From NCBI GenBank assembly GCA_036023115.1, contig JAYKKT010000089.1, forward strand, positions 8,895,501-8,959,500: a DNA stretch of 64,000 nucleotides. The letters are read 5' to 3'. Source of the stretch: Brasenia schreberi. Lineage: Eukaryota; Streptophyta; Magnoliopsida; Nymphaeales; Cabombaceae. Both the position numbers and the translations under genes were made by a program. The notes below the pieces were generated by a model. That model did not search any database. It was not told the DNA's origin and saw nothing but the letters and a program-made list of their open reading frames with translations. Positions within the stretch are counted from its first letter, which is position 1, and every line of letters begins with the position of its first letter. Below, piece by piece: positions 10,761 through 23,447 of the stretch.

Positions 10761-11987
10761 TACTCAAACATGACCACGTCTATTGGTATTTGCCAGAGGG
10801 TACCATAAGCTGAGGGTCACCTTTGCATTCTAGATGTGCCTACTCAGTATGGAACTCTTAACCTGTAACTTAAAAGTGCTTTTGAGTCGACTCCTAACCA
10901 GCGGCAGACCTACTTTAGGACAAGGCAAGGAATGCATCTCCCAAAATTTGAAAAATCACTGAATCTACTACTTTATATAGGAAAATAATAAGTCTTTTGT
11001 AAACGTAAAATACAAGTACGAATAGAAGTGTGCCTCATCCAAAAACAAATCAAGTCCGCCATTGCCTCTAGCTCTCATGGAAATAACCAGGTTTGGGTTG
11101 GTTGTTGGAAACTTGGGCGTGCTTACAATGTAGAGGCCAAAAAACCCATGCATGTCCCAGGTATCCAGCTCGTGACGTTAAACTTGTTATTGAGCCCCTT
11201 GCCTGGTGAGGTGTTGCTCTTTGTGCACCACTAAAGGAATTTTGACCAAGAGAATATGGTCTCTCTATCATATTACATGATTCAATTTGTTAATGATTAG
11301 AAGGGGAAGGGTAAAATAACATGATATGATTTAATTTAATAAGTTAGTTAAAGGCATAAAGACAAACTAGATTTGAAAATTTGGAGGGAGGGAGAGAGAG
11401 GGAGAAGACGCTAACTCTTGAGGAAATTCTATGGGCACACGGAGTGGCTGGGGTTAACGTGTTCAGCATCACGGACAAATCTGGCGTCCCCTCTAAAACC
11501 GGTGGTGGTTTTTAGCCTTCATGCGAATTTAGGAGTTGGCTTTCACGCGTAAAGCGGGCACAATTAAAGAGTCTTTTCTCCATCTTTTGATCTTTTGATC
11601 TTTTGAACGAAAGGTTGAAGATGGAGGCTGACCTCAACTTACCTTCGAGGACCCATTTGTTCAACAGGCTGCATGATTCTAGAATAGAAATCAAAACACG
11701 ATGAATGAAGATCTTGGTATTGTTCTTCTCATGGCAGAGTTCGATTTTGCATGAGAATTGCGTTTTTTCAAGTTTTTGGATTGAGAAATGGCGATTTATT
11801 GATGAATGGTGATGTGGGTATTGCTTGTTTCTGTTGCTGAATGGGTCTTTTATGTTTCTCTGAATCGAGGGGGTTAGATTTCTCGTGTGAATCACAGAAT
11901 TGTGGGTATTTTAGATGTTTGAATTAGAGAAAAACACAGACGAAATCATTGCGGAGAGAAAAGGAAGAAAATTTTGAGTTTGTTAGA
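10761..11987 (+). other. intergenic and probable PERK promoter/leader
   Basis: No other gene is evident. A purine-rich GGAGGGAGGGAGAGAGAGGG tract (about 11383-11402) and a triplicated TGATCTTT-like word near 11587-11605 precede the PERK start codon. The stretch from about 11400 to 11987 is a likely promoter and 5' leader. A minus-strand open frame across 11512-11895 has no family features and is taken as chance. Confidence 0.4.
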
Positions 11988-14900
11988 ATGTCATCCAATT
12001 CATCTGACGGTAGAAACTCAACGTCTTCTTCACCTCCTCCTCCTGCAAATCCGTCAGATCCCCCACCGCCTAGTTCTTCTCCGCCACCCTCGGCGCCAAT
12101 CTCGTCTCCGCCGCCGCCGAGCCCGTCTCCGCCCCCACCGTCACATTCGCCACCGCCACCTGCCCCCACTTCTTCGCCTCCGCCTCCGCCTCCCCCTTCA
12201 TCGACCCCGCCGCCTCCCCCTTCATCGACCCCGCCGCCTCCCCCCCATGCTTCTCCTCCACCTGCAATTCCAAGCCAGCCTCCGCCAGCGCCGCATTCCA
12301 AATCCCCACCCCTGCCTCCTCCGGCCCTTCCATCCATTTCACCACCTTCTAATTCACCGCCTATTAATAGGTCTCCTCCGCCGACGCCGTCTGCCTCGGC
12401 TTCAACGTCGTCGTCGAGCAGTAATGATAGTCCCAATAGCCCGAGTTCAGCCGGAGGATCGAGCACCGGGGTGGCAGTTGCTGCGGCAGTAGCAACTATT
12501 GTGCTGCTATCATTGTTTGCTATGTGTTGTATTATTGCAAAGAGGAGAAAGAGGAGGAGGGCCTATCCCATAGGGGACATGTATCGACCTCATGGCGGCT
12601 ACCCGGGGAATCCAGGTCTGAATCTTTACCACTGCTGATACTTGCAATTGTTTCGAATGTCTTGCTAGATAATTTTTGTTTTACCGGAAAGTTAATGATG
12701 AGAGATTTGAAAATTTTGAACGTGAGAAGTGGAGTTTTTGTTTGTTGATGTTTATCAACTTGAAAGGGAATAAACATTGCCTTTTTCATACTTATGCCTC
12801 TTAATCTTTACATATGTTTCTCAGATTATTGCTCTTTTACGTTTTGATTGGTTACTTTTGTTTTTTCGGATTCATTGTTCTCACTTTGTGGTGATGTAAA
12901 AATTTCATGATGAGAAATTTTTTGAACGTGAGTTGAGTTTTTTTTAAGATTGGTGATTTAAAGTGAATAAACATTGTCTTTTTCATTTTTGTGCCTCTTA
13001 ATCTTTCTATGTGTTTCTGATATTAGTATTCTTTATATGTTGCTTCAAATATTCATGGCTGTCGTTTGTTGCAGATCCCTATTATTACAGTCAAGCAGGT
13101 CTTGGAAATTCGTCTCGTTCAAATTTCAGTTATTCGAAGCCATCAGGGGCTTCTCCATATTCATCCACGGGATATGGAGGTTATGGATCCCAACCTTCAC
13201 CATCACCGGACGGTTTAGTCACTTCTAAATCATGTTTCGGTTATGAAGAACTGATGGAAATCACAAATGGGTTTTCACAAGCAAATCTCTTGGGCGAGGG
13301 TGGGTTTGGTTGTGTCTTCAAAGGGTGTCTACCAGATGGAAGAGAAGTGGCCGTTAAGCAGCTCAAGGCTGGTGCTGGACAGGGGGAGCGAGAATTTAGG
13401 GCGGAGGTTGAAATTATTAGCCGCGTCCATCACCGGCATTTGGTATCTCTTGTTGGCTACTCTATAGCAGATAATCAGAGATTGCTTGTATATGAATTCG
13501 TTCCTAATGATACTCTTGAACATCATCTTCATGGTAGGATACTTGGATGATGCTGAAGCTCCTGATTTAGCATGCTTTTTTTTGTTCTGCTTAACAGATT
13601 TGATTTTGTAATCTGTAACATATATTGACTAGGCAAAGGACAACCACCGATGGACTGGCCAACAAGGCTCAAAATTGCTCTTGGTGCAGCTCGTGGATTG
13701 GCGTATCTTCATGAAGATTGTATTTCCTCACTTCTCTATTACATTGACATGTTTTTATTTGCTGATCCTTCTGAAAGTTCCACACTTTTTCTCTTCTCCA
13801 GGTCATCCTCGTATCATCCATAGAGACATAAAATCAGCAAACATTCTCTTGGACAATGCTTTTGAAGCTCAGGCATGGTTTCCCGGCTAATCTATCCCTT
13901 TTGACTTTTTCGAGTGCCTAATATTAATTTAATTTCCTTTCTCGTGCTTTGGGGTTAATGTTGCTTCCCTACATACGAGTTACAGGTTGCAGATTTTGGA
14001 CTTGCAAAATTAACAAATGACACTCACACTCATGTTTCTACACGTGTAGTGGGTACATTCGGGTAGGTCATTAGTAAGTCCGTCTTCATTTATGTCTACA
14101 CGTTGCATGAACTTCTTTGCAAATATGGATATGGAGTGTGTGTTTTCAGTATCTCTCATGATAATTCTGCTGTCATTATCAGGTATTTAGCACCAGAATA
14201 TGCATCAAGCGGAAAGTTAACTGATAGATCCGATGTATTCTCCTTCGGGGTGGTGCTTCTGGAGCTTGTGACTGGACAGAAACCAGTTGATCCTAATCGA
14301 CCTTCAGGAGATGAAAGCTTGGTTGAATGGGTTAGTAGATTTACCAAAAGGATTAGTTCATTATTACAGTTTGTTTTCCTGTTGTCCAATTAATTGGCTC
14401 TTTTCTTTAACACAAAGGTATTGAAGCTACTAAAACTGTTGTAGTTTATCCGAGTCTTACTTCTGTACTGGGCCCTGAAGTAGTTGAATTAGTCTAAGGA
14501 TTTTTGAAGTGAACGAGACTAGTCCTCGAGGGTGACTAAAGGGATCATGGACTGTGGAAATAGTCAGACAAAGTAAAATGCTCCGAGGCATAAAATCAAT
14601 CGTTGAGATGTTAAATTTGTCAAACCTGTTTTGATTTTGCCTATTAAGAACAATGACTTTATCTTCATCCTGATGTTTGCCTATTTGGTGAACATGTGAT
14701 GTGATATCTTTTGTCAGAATGCTAAAGCTATTGTCAGATGTTCTTTTCTTTTTCCCAAATATACTGTGGCTGTATGGCACTGAGATAGCAGGATATGGCA
14801 CGTGATATTACAGCACTGTTTCTCCACTGCAGGAGAGGGTATAAGAAAAGATGCATCCTATAATTGGATTAAGTTTCTTGCTGGTAGAACCCAGACCAGT

Positions 14901-17900
14901 AGTATGTCAAAATTGCTTTGTCGAAGATAAAGGTTTTGCATTGCAACTTCTCGGGCTTTTGATCAAGAAAGTTTATATTGGAACAGCCTATTTGGATCAT
15001 CCTTGCATTGCCGGTCCCAAGCCCGGATAAAGGAGGAGGGTTGTGTTAGGCTTCCGACAGCCAGCGTAAAACTTCGTCGGATTTTTACAACATGGATTAC
15101 AAAAATTATGATCATTGTTTTGGGGCGTCTCCGCCTAGCGACGTGCTGCAGAGCCCAAATGCAGTAAGAAGTAAGCAAGGGCCACTACATTTTCGCCTGA
15201 ATATAGTGAATCAATTGCAGAGAGAGTTTCCACATCATGGACGGGTGTACGTAAAGAAGTTAGTCCCGCTACATTGCCGCCCGAATGTATTGAAAATTTT
15301 TCAGAGAGGGTCTCCGCATTTTGATTATGGACGGATGCGGGGGGTAAGGAAGCTAGTCCTAGATAATAAAATTCGTATTGGTTCTTGGAATATCGGAACA
15401 TTATCGGGTAAGCTAATGGAGGTGGTATATACTATGATTTGGAGAAAGAATCATATTCTATGTTTACAAGAGACAAAATGGGTTGGAGAAAAAGCAAAGG
15501 AGATAGAGGATACAAGTTTTAAATTATGGTACTCAGGTAAAGAAAAGGCTCAAAACGGAGTTGGTATTATCATAAATAAAGATTTAAAGGAGAGTGTAGT
15601 AGACATACAATGATATGGTGACCGAATCATGATATTGAAATTAGTGTTAGGAGCAGAGGTTTTGAATATAGTTTGTGCTTACGCACCCCAAGTAGGACTA
15701 GAAGATAGTATAAAGACTGTTTTTTGGGAAGAGTTAGATAAGGTGTTTCAAAAGATTCCACAAAGGGAGATGATTTGTTTAGGAGGAGATTTAAATGGAC
15801 ATGTCGGTAAAGAGGCATTAGGATATCAAGGGATTCATGGAAACTTTGGTTTTGGGGATATAAATGAGGAAGATAGGGAGATTTTAAATTTTGCTATGTC
15901 ATTTGATCTCTTTATAGTCAATACAATCTTTAAAAAACGAGATGAACATTTAATTACTTATAAGAGTGGCTTATCACAAACACAAATTGATTACTTTATT
16001 TGTAGAAAAAAAGATAGAGCATGTTGTAAAGATTGTAAGGTAATTCCAGGAGAAAGCTTAACCACCCAACATCGACTTTTAGTTATGGATTTACAAATAA
16101 AAAAATGGACAAAGAAGAAAAGAGTGTATCGAGCTATTCGGACTAAATGGTGGAACCTCAAAAGCGAGAAAGAAGATATATTTAAACAAAAAGTCCTTCA
16201 AGGAGATGTTTGGAATTATGTTGGCACACCCTGTAATATGTGGAACAATATGGCTATACATATTAGGAAAGTGGCAAAAGATGTGTTAGGGGTACCTAAG
16301 GGAGGTGTACCGGCACAAAAAGAAGCTTGGTGGTGGAGTGAAGTAGTACAAAATAAAATCAAGGCAAAGAGGGCATGTTACAAATTACATTATGCTAAGA
16401 AAACTAGTGAAACTTTAGAAGCTTATAAGAAAGCAAAGAAGAAAGCTATAAGATTTGGGAGGACTTATATAAAAAACTCAACTCAAAAGAGGGTGAAAGA
16501 GATATTTTTAGGATAGCTAGGGCTAGAGATAAGAAAATTAAAGATCTTAATTATGTTAGATGCATAAAAGACGAGGATGAAAAAATTCTAATGACAAATG
16601 ATAATATAAGAAATAGATGGAAAAACTATTTTTATAATCTTTTTAATGAAAATAAAGATGTTAGTATTAGTTTAGGAGTTTTAGCCAAGTCAGAAAAGTA
16701 TATAAACCATAATTTCTACCAACGTATTCAAAAGAATGAAGTCAAAGAGGCTCTTAAACATATGAAGAGTGGTAAATCAGTAGGACCAGATAATATTCCT
16801 ATAGAAGTTTGGAAAATACTAGGAGAAATAGGAATCACTTAGCTTGAAATATGAAAAAACCAAAAGATGCCCGAGGAATGGAGAGCAAGTACACTTATAC
16901 CCATATATAAGAACAAGGGAGACATTCAAATTTGTGTGAATTATCAAGGTATAAAGTTAATGAGTCATACTATGAAATTATGGGAAAGAATTATCAAACG
17001 TAGGTTAAGACAAGTATCAAGTACAGGAGAGAACCAATTTGGATTTATGCGAGGCAGATCTACTATTGAAGCAATTCACCTTTTGAGACGTCTTATGGAA
17101 CATTTTAGACCAAAAAAGAAAGACCTTCACATGATATTTATTGATCTAGAAAAAGCTTATGATAGGGTACCGAGAGAGGTTCTTTGGAGAACTTTGGAAA
17201 AAAGAGGTATCTCATTGGCATATATTAACCTTATAAGAGATATGTATGATGGTGCAAAAACATATGTGAGGACTCATGAAGGAATGACAGACTTCTTTGA
17301 AGTTAATATTGGGTAACATCAAGGATCAACTTTAAGTCTATACTTATTTATAATGGTGATGGATGAGTTAACAAAACATATTCAAGATGAAGTACCTTGG
17401 TGTATGTTATTTGCAGATGACATTGTATTAGTGGAGGAGTCTAAGGAAAAAGTTAATAGAAAATTGGAACTATGGAGAGAAACATTAGAAAGCAAAGGCC
17501 TCCGACTTAGTAGAACAAAGACAGAATATATGGAATGTAAGTTTGATCATTTGGCTACTTCAGAGGACATAGAAATTAAAATTGGCACACATTGCATTCC
17601 CCAAAAAGAAAGTTTTAAATACCTAGGGTCAATTTTTCAAAGTGATGGAAGAATTGATGGAGATGTTGCACATAAAATTAATGCTGGTTGGTTAAAATGG
17701 AGAGGAGCATCAGGTATTCTTTGTGACAAAAAGATGCCATTAAAATTATAAGATAAATATTATAGAGCAGCAATTAGGCCTGCCATGTTTTATGGTTCTG
17801 AGTGTTGGGCAGTTAATCATCAACATGTACAAAAGATGTCTGTGACAGAAATGAAGATGTTGAGATGGATGAGTGGTCATATAAGAAAAGACCGTATACA

Positions 17901-20900
17901 TAATGAGGTTATTAGAAACAAATTAGGAGTGGCACCAATAGAGGATAAAATGAGAGAACATCGTTTAAGATGATTTGGACATATAGAACGAAGATCAAAA
18001 GAAGAACCCGTAAGAAGGTTAGAAAAACTAAATTTGGAATGTATTAAAAGAGGTAGAGGACGACTACAAAAGTGTTGGAAAGAAACAATAAAGAATGATC
18101 TAGCTTATTGGGAGTTAACTGCTAACAGGGCACACGATAGGGATCTGTGGAAACAAAGAATCCATGTAGCCGACCCCGTCTAGTATGGGAAAAGGCTTAG
18201 TTGTTGTTGTAGTTGTTTTTGTTGTTGTAGTCTATTAGCAAAACATAGTAGCCTCATCATGTGTTGTCAGGAGTCGTTGGCAGGGCACCATTGTCAAGAC
18301 CATTGGTATAAGCCAAAAAAATCTGTTTGCCTTTGCATTATAATTAGAAGATCCTTTTGGTTTTTAACATTGATACAATAGCTAGGTCTCTTGTAGATGG
18401 ATATTTGTAAGACTTGGACCATTTACTTGTTTGAATGCCCATTAGCAGCACCGGAAACATTCCATTTCATTGATAGAGGAAGACCAGGAATAAGCCCAGG
18501 ACACTTCTGGTTGTAATCCTTTTGATTTGAAACAAAATTGGGGAAATTTCACATAGGGCATACATCATCCTACTGTTTTGGGATACTCGTGTGAGTAATA
18601 GTCCTTTGGAGAGTTGACAATTCAATTATATATGCTTAGCCACTAGGCAAGCGTTCCCTACAAATTCCTTTGTTTCTTATGTAAGTGGACCTCTAATACG
18701 TTGGTTGGATGGCCTTATGAGGCTGCACCAATGTTCATCTCCTTCTTCCCTTGATGAATTTGCTGCTTTTGAAGTGATCCTCTTCCTTGATATCCTTCAA
18801 TTTGAAGGTATGTTCTGTCAGGATCCTTCTTTTTATTTGGAGACAAACGTGATTTATTTCATCTGTGGGAAAGTTGGATTCCCACTGATGGTAGAGTTCT
18901 AAAAGATATTTAGGAAAGCGTTTCATGCTGGAATGTAGCAGTCAAATGGTCTGTTCACCCTTTTCTGCATATACTGTCAGGCTTGCTTTTTCACTAAATT
19001 TACTGGCAAGAGAGAGATGTCAATACTGTTGGATTACTGAGGGCAATTCAAAGGATAAGGTGTCAATGCTAGACCTTTTCCTTTTCAGTTTAGGGGTTTA
19101 TCTGACAGGAGTTTTTTTATTTGCATTTTCCACAAAAACGAGTTTCTTTTGCCCAACTTGCCATATGTCCCGGTGAATTATTGGTCAACAATATCAGTGA
19201 AGAAGCGATGGTTGACAATCCAAATATGCCGATTTTGGTGGAAGGTTTAGGGCTGATACTCATATTTTATACTTCAATGGAGCTTATTGAGATGAATAAT
19301 ATGGTTGGAGTTATATTGACTAAAGAAAAGGCATGTGTCAATTATCAATCTAAATCATGGACAGCAACCTTTAATTCCTGATGCAAGAAATATTTTCTGA
19401 AGGACCGGGAGGTGGAGAAACACATTCACAAGAAACTCAAAGTCTGCATATAACCATTCAAAATGTGTAAATTTTGTCTGCCAAAACCAGCTAGTTCCTT
19501 TTCAAATTTTCAATGAAAGCCCGACCTTTTGCTTGTAACTATCTATCTATCTAAACTTTAGCTGCCATTGCAGGACTTATTCTATTGATGAACATATCTA
19601 ATAGATCTCTAGTTGAAAACCAACAATTGTGAGCTGTTCTCATATACTGTGTATGCAATTTTATAATCATCCACTTTGTTTCTCAAGGACATCTTTAGAG
19701 GTGGTAATGATGAAGAAGAAATAGATGTTCTAAACGCTAAGTCTTGAAATCAGTCAAATTTCTGAAACCTTTGTTATTTATTCTTTAAGAGCTTCCAGCT
19801 TTATATTTCTTCAAGAACAGTTTTAATTGTTTCACATAAATAAGTCCGTTTACTGCATATACAAGTGGATTTTTTCCTTTTTCGGTTTCTTTTTATCTTT
19901 TTTTTTTTATAATTGTGTGTTGACAGGCAAGGCCACTCCTCAGTAAGGCACTTGAAACTGGAAACTTGGAGGAAGTTGTGGATCCCAGACTTGGGAATCG
20001 TTATGTGGAAGCTGAGATGTTCAGAATGGTCGAGGCAGCTGCTGCTTGTGTACGTCATTCAGCCCCAAAGAGGCCGAAAATGACTCAGGTTACCTGCATT
20101 TCCTTCAACTTCTCTTTCCTGAAAAAGTCACATACTATTGGATGGAGAAAATATGCCCAACATGCAAACATATAAGTAGCCAGTCTCATCTGTCAGTAGA
20201 AAGAAAGCTAGCTGACAATTGGAAGGTAGAGTGCTTTCAACTATTCTAGAATCGAGTTAATACCCATTGCCAGCAGCGGACCTAGGAATTCGTTGGGGTG
20301 AGGTGAAGTCCAGTTGAGTGAAATTCAGGCAAGCGAGTCATATATAATTTGTATGTGACTGCTTGCATCAATTTATTGGTTTGTTCCATATGTGGGGCAG
20401 GTGGCTCACCTCAACCATGAATAGGTCTGCTACTTTCCGTCAATCGTGCATTAATTCTGATAGATTAGTCTTCAAAAAATTCGTTGTATTCTATTAATAT
20501 GGGGTTTGATGGCAAAAAACTGATTGCCAGTTCGAACGAAGGAATGAGAAATGGTATTCTTTTGTGCCACTGGTTGATCCACAGAGCAAAAGGAAAAAGA
20601 AAATATAGAGGTAACATTGGCGGAATTAAGTAAATTCATGGATTTTTGTTTTACTATTACTGTATTATAGGATCAACACTCTTCTAGGCCCTAGTGACAA
20701 GTTGGTTGCGTCACATAGTTTCATTAGCATGAGTTTTAGCTCAATGTTTCTTTAACCTGGTCAGTAGTCAATAGTCAATACATATATGTGTGCGTGTCGT
20801 CCCTTGAGAAACCTGCTAATACCTCACACTGTAAAGCTTATCTTTCCAAGTTGCCTAATTGTGCTCATAAAGTCTAACTGTTAAGTTTATCTTCAAATGG

Positions 20901-21215
20901 CAGGTGGTGAGAGCGTTAGATTGTGAAACTGATATGTCTGACCTTACGAATGGGGTTAAACCTGGACAGAGCACTATCTACGAATCTGGCCAATATGCAG
21001 CTGACATCAAAAGATTCCGCAGAATGGCATTCGGAAGCGGAAACAGTACAGAATTTAGCATGAGCGAGTATGACGGCAATTCGGCAGCGTTTAGTGGTGA
21101 GTATCAGACCAGGGAGCTTCCTCCAAAGCCTCCGAAGTCGCGGGTGGTTGAGGAATCTGAGGCTAGTGAGTGTGAATCAGAGACAATTGCCATGAACCCA
21201 CGAAGCTACAGATAA
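11988..21215 (+). CDS. PERK-type proline-rich receptor-like protein kinase, 8 exons
   Basis: Exons: 11988-12615, 13075-13533, 13633-13719, 13802-13872, 13986-14062, 14183-14330, 19927-20088, 20904-21215, giving 647 residues in one frame. Residues 1-161 form an extensin-like extracellular region rich in Ser and Pro without a classic signal peptide, as is usual for PERKs. A membrane segment (162-184, [20 protein letters not shown] core) is followed by the stop-transfer KRRKRRR. The cytoplasmic kinase starts near 281: GEGGFG (283-288), AVK lysine 304, HRDIK with Asp400, DFG Asp418, and GYLAPE activation end (441-446). The HRD arginine makes it an RD kinase. PERKs monitor cell-wall state in Arabidopsis; length is close to PERK1. 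The start at 11988 (ATGTCATCC) matches family N-termini; an in-frame ATG at 11949 is less likely. Intron 4 uses a GC donor, and intron 6 (5.6 kb) contains a LINE. All catalytic motifs are intact, so the gene is probably functional. Confidence 0.93.
12692..13034. repeat. duplicated ~135-bp segment in PERK intron 1
   Basis: Two diverged direct copies lie inside intron 1 (about 12692-12830 and 12901-13034, period near 198). Both contain GAATAAACATTG(C/T)CTTTTTCAT, split here by normal divergence, and TGCCTCTTAATCTTT. The duplicate ends just before the exon 2 acceptor, so the second copy brings its pyrimidine-rich tract close to the 3' splice site. Confidence 0.75.
13873..13985 (+). other. GC-AG intron (PERK intron 4)
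   Basis: The exon ends ...GAAGCTCAG and the intron starts GCATGG, ending ...TTACAG. Joining here gives the expected family sequence [12 protein letters not shown] in frame. The nearest downstream GT (in ATGGTTTC) would shift the frame, so the GC donor is the only one that fits. GC-AG introns are a known minor class in plants. Confidence 0.8.
14995..18230 (+). mobile_element. RTE-clade LINE, nearly full-length, dead (copy A)
   Basis: It lies in sense orientation inside PERK intron 6. The 5' end GGATCATCCTTGCATTG is shared with the second copy at 56668, so it marks the element start. The ORF order is apurinic endonuclease (motifs [36 protein letters not shown]; 15350-16090) and reverse transcriptase ([13 protein letters not shown] at about 17140, active-site FADD near 17413). 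It ends in GGCTTAG plus an imperfect (GTT)n tail, typical of plant RTE. Lesions: TGA at 15611-15613 (CGA in copy B), a ~26-bp frameshifting deletion near 16450, and stops near 16840, 17314, 17749 and 17971. No protein can be made. A possible 5-bp target duplication CTATT flanks it, but that is weak. Confidence 0.92.
18231..19926 (+). other. rest of PERK intron 6
   Basis: About 1.7 kb of intronic sequence after the LINE, ending in a T-rich tract and the acceptor TTGACAG. Small open frames (18705-18926, 19121-19381) show no domain signature and are interrupted by stops; I see no nested gene. Confidence 0.5.
20274..20440. mobile_element. small hAT-type MITE-like element in PERK intron 7
   Basis: The left end CAGCAGCGGACCTAGG and, in inverted form, the right end GTAGCAGACCTATT share most positions, and resemble the CAGTGGCGGA-type ends of plant hAT MITEs. 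It is about 165 bp long with a GGTGAGG / CTCACCTC inverted sub-terminal pair. A target-site duplication is not evident, so the assignment is tentative. Confidence 0.4.
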
Positions 21216-21889
21216 TGCAAGTTTTCCTTCGACAAACGACTGAGAGCTAACGTGGAGCTTGCAAAGTTGTCTGGGCTGTGGACGATGTATTGGTTTTTCC
21301 CTAGTGAGATTTTTGTTGATCTTTTATATACATCTAATTTGATCTGTTGAATTGAGATCTTTTCTTTTTCACAGGAATTCTTTTACATTTCTTCCTTTTT
21401 CTGTAGTCTTTGTTTTCATTTCATTTATCCTTTGGGAAGTGGGAAGGGAGTATGTAATGACAAATTCACGCTTGATTTGTGAATTAATGATCTTGAAATT
21501 ACATTAGTTTTTTCAATGAATTATCATAATAGGGAGAGAGAGACGCTCGGTCTCATAGGTTGTTTTCAATGGTAATGCATAGAGAAGGAGATCATGGTCC
21601 AACGAATTAAAAAAAAATTGTACCATGTACATTAAATGCATCTTACAAAAGTGCTAGTGTACTTTTTACATTTTTAATTCCAAGCTGAACCATTATAAAA
21701 GATCAAACAGTTTGAGATCTTTTAAGGATTTATGGGTGTACATTTATTACGTTCTCTATAGAGAGAGAAAGAGGGGAAAGGTGGGTTGTACTCAATGAGT
21801 ATCACACTCCATTTTTAAAATGACATAAAATGATGAATACCATTGTAGTGGGCCTCAGTATTTCACATTTTGGATATGAATTGGGTATT
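21216..21889 (+). other. PERK 3' UTR and downstream sequence
   Basis: The first ~300 bases after the stop codon are T-rich with TTTGATCTTTTATATA-like and AATGATC words, fitting a 3' UTR ending around 21480-21520. Beyond that, nothing is recognised. Confidence 0.45.
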
Positions 21890-22311
21890 AAATCCATTAG
21901 GTTAGATAGGTCTGTCTAGTTTCGGTTTTCTCAAAACCTTAAACCATAACCGAACCAGCCTAGGGCTGGTTCTAGTTATGGTTATGAGAATCAGCGGTTC
22001 CGGTTTGAATCTAGAAACGTTCAAATTAATAAATAAAAATCAACCTCATGATAGACGCCTCTATTAAGGCTGTCAACCTCATGACAGGAGGTTGGCTGAA
22101 TTGGCAGTTCAAACCGGAATTGAACCATCAACTTTTACATTGGTTTCAGTTATACGTCGGTTCTTAGATATAGTGAACCATAAGCAAACCGAGATGTTTT
22201 TTGTTCCGGTTAAGATTCTGAAATACCATCTTTTTGGTGGCCGGTTTGGTTCTGGTTTGAACCGACTACGTCTAAATTAGGTATAGCTCACCTTTAGTAC
22301 ACAAACACGTG

Positions 22312-22393
<82 letters not shown>
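21890..22393. repeat. GGTTCGG/CCGAACC-rich repeat and (AT)n(GA)n tract
   Basis: From 21890 to about 22285 the sequence is dense in words such as GGTTCCGG, CCGAACC and GGTTTG, a composition seen also at 28850-29945 and 42940-43830 and typical of non-autonomous DNA elements in plants. Ends were not resolved. An AT tract then a GA tract follow at 22315-22393. Confidence 0.5.
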
Positions 22394-22394
<1 letters not shown>

Positions 22395-22724
22395 TGATTG
22401 ATTGATTATTGTGCAATATGTGCACCAAAAAACATGAATCTTAAGATAAAAAAGGGAAAAAATTTAAAAGTTGATTTTAAATATAGATGTTTTTCTTCTC
22501 AAGCTTTTCCCTATTGCAAGCCTTCCTAAAAGTAATTCAGAAAAGTCACGTCCTAGCATACTAAAATGTGACAAAAAAACATGTCTAGATCGGATTGGCC
22601 TAAACAGCGACATGAATTTGCTACCGCAGTTCATACTAACAGGAGTTCTCATTCATGTCCATCCAAAATAACAAAAAAGAGAACAATCTTTTAAGTAGAG
22701 AAAGAAATATGTTTTATAAGGGAT

Positions 22725-23242
22725 TACACTAATACAAAAGAAGGTTTGGTGAGGAGTGAAGTTGTCTAACATAAAACTAAGGCAAAAAGGGCGTAACTTA
22801 TAAGAAAGTAAAGAAAGAAATAAAAAAAAGTGTTGGGCAGTTAATCATCAACATGTACAAAAGATGTCTGACAGAAATGAAGGCGTTATGAATGAATGGT
22901 CATACAAGAAAAGACCATATACATAATGAGGTTATTAGAAATACATTATGTGTGGCACCAATAAAGGATAAAATGAGATAATATCATTTAAGGTGGTTTG
23001 AACATATAGAAAAAAGATCAAAAGAAGAACGTGTAAGAAGGTACGAAAAAATAGATTGTGAAAGTATTAAAAGAGGTAGAGGACGACCACAACAATATTG
23101 AAAAGAAACAATAAAGAATGATCTAGCTTATTATGAGTTAACCGTTAACATGGCACATGATAGGGCTTTGTGAAAACAAAAAATCCATATAGTTGGCCCC
23201 GTTTAATATGGGAAAAGGCTTAGTTGTTGTTGTTGTTGTAAG
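22725..23242 (+). mobile_element. RTE LINE fragment with internal deletion
   Basis: It aligns to copy A from the ACAAAAAGAAGCTTGG region and then jumps, near 22822, to GTTGGGCAGTTAATCATC (about 17805 in copy A), skipping roughly 1.4 kb. It ends in GGCTTAGTTGTTGTTG at 23242. It is broken and inactive. It faces the minus-strand fragment at 23446, so the two 3' tails point at each other. Confidence 0.8.
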
Positions 23243-23339
23243 TTACAATATATTCTTAAAATGGTTTTTATATGAATATACGGACCATTTTTTTAGCATA
23301 ATTACATAGTGACAAGTTTTAAACTACACTATCGCCTAT

Positions 23340-23447
23340 TAAAACACATTTTGCAATGTGACAGTGCTACAAGAGACCTACTTAGATGCAAGTCACAAGT
23401 TCAATGCTTGGGTCTTGCATACCTAGCTTCGGCCTCTTCATTGTTAA
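23340..23447 (+). repeat. SINE-like fragment between two RTE tails
   Basis: It contains a B-box-like CACAAGTTCAATGCTTGGG followed by TCTTGCATACC and AGCTTCGGCCTC, similar to the sequences at 10380 and 28395. Its 3' end abuts the (CAA)n start of the next RTE fragment. Confidence 0.4.

Noticed and set aside
11924..12466. Glycine-rich 180-residue open frame on the minus strand
   Set aside because: It is the exact antisense of the PERK proline-rich exon 1; Pro codons (CCN) read in reverse give Gly codons. No independent promoter or domain evidence.
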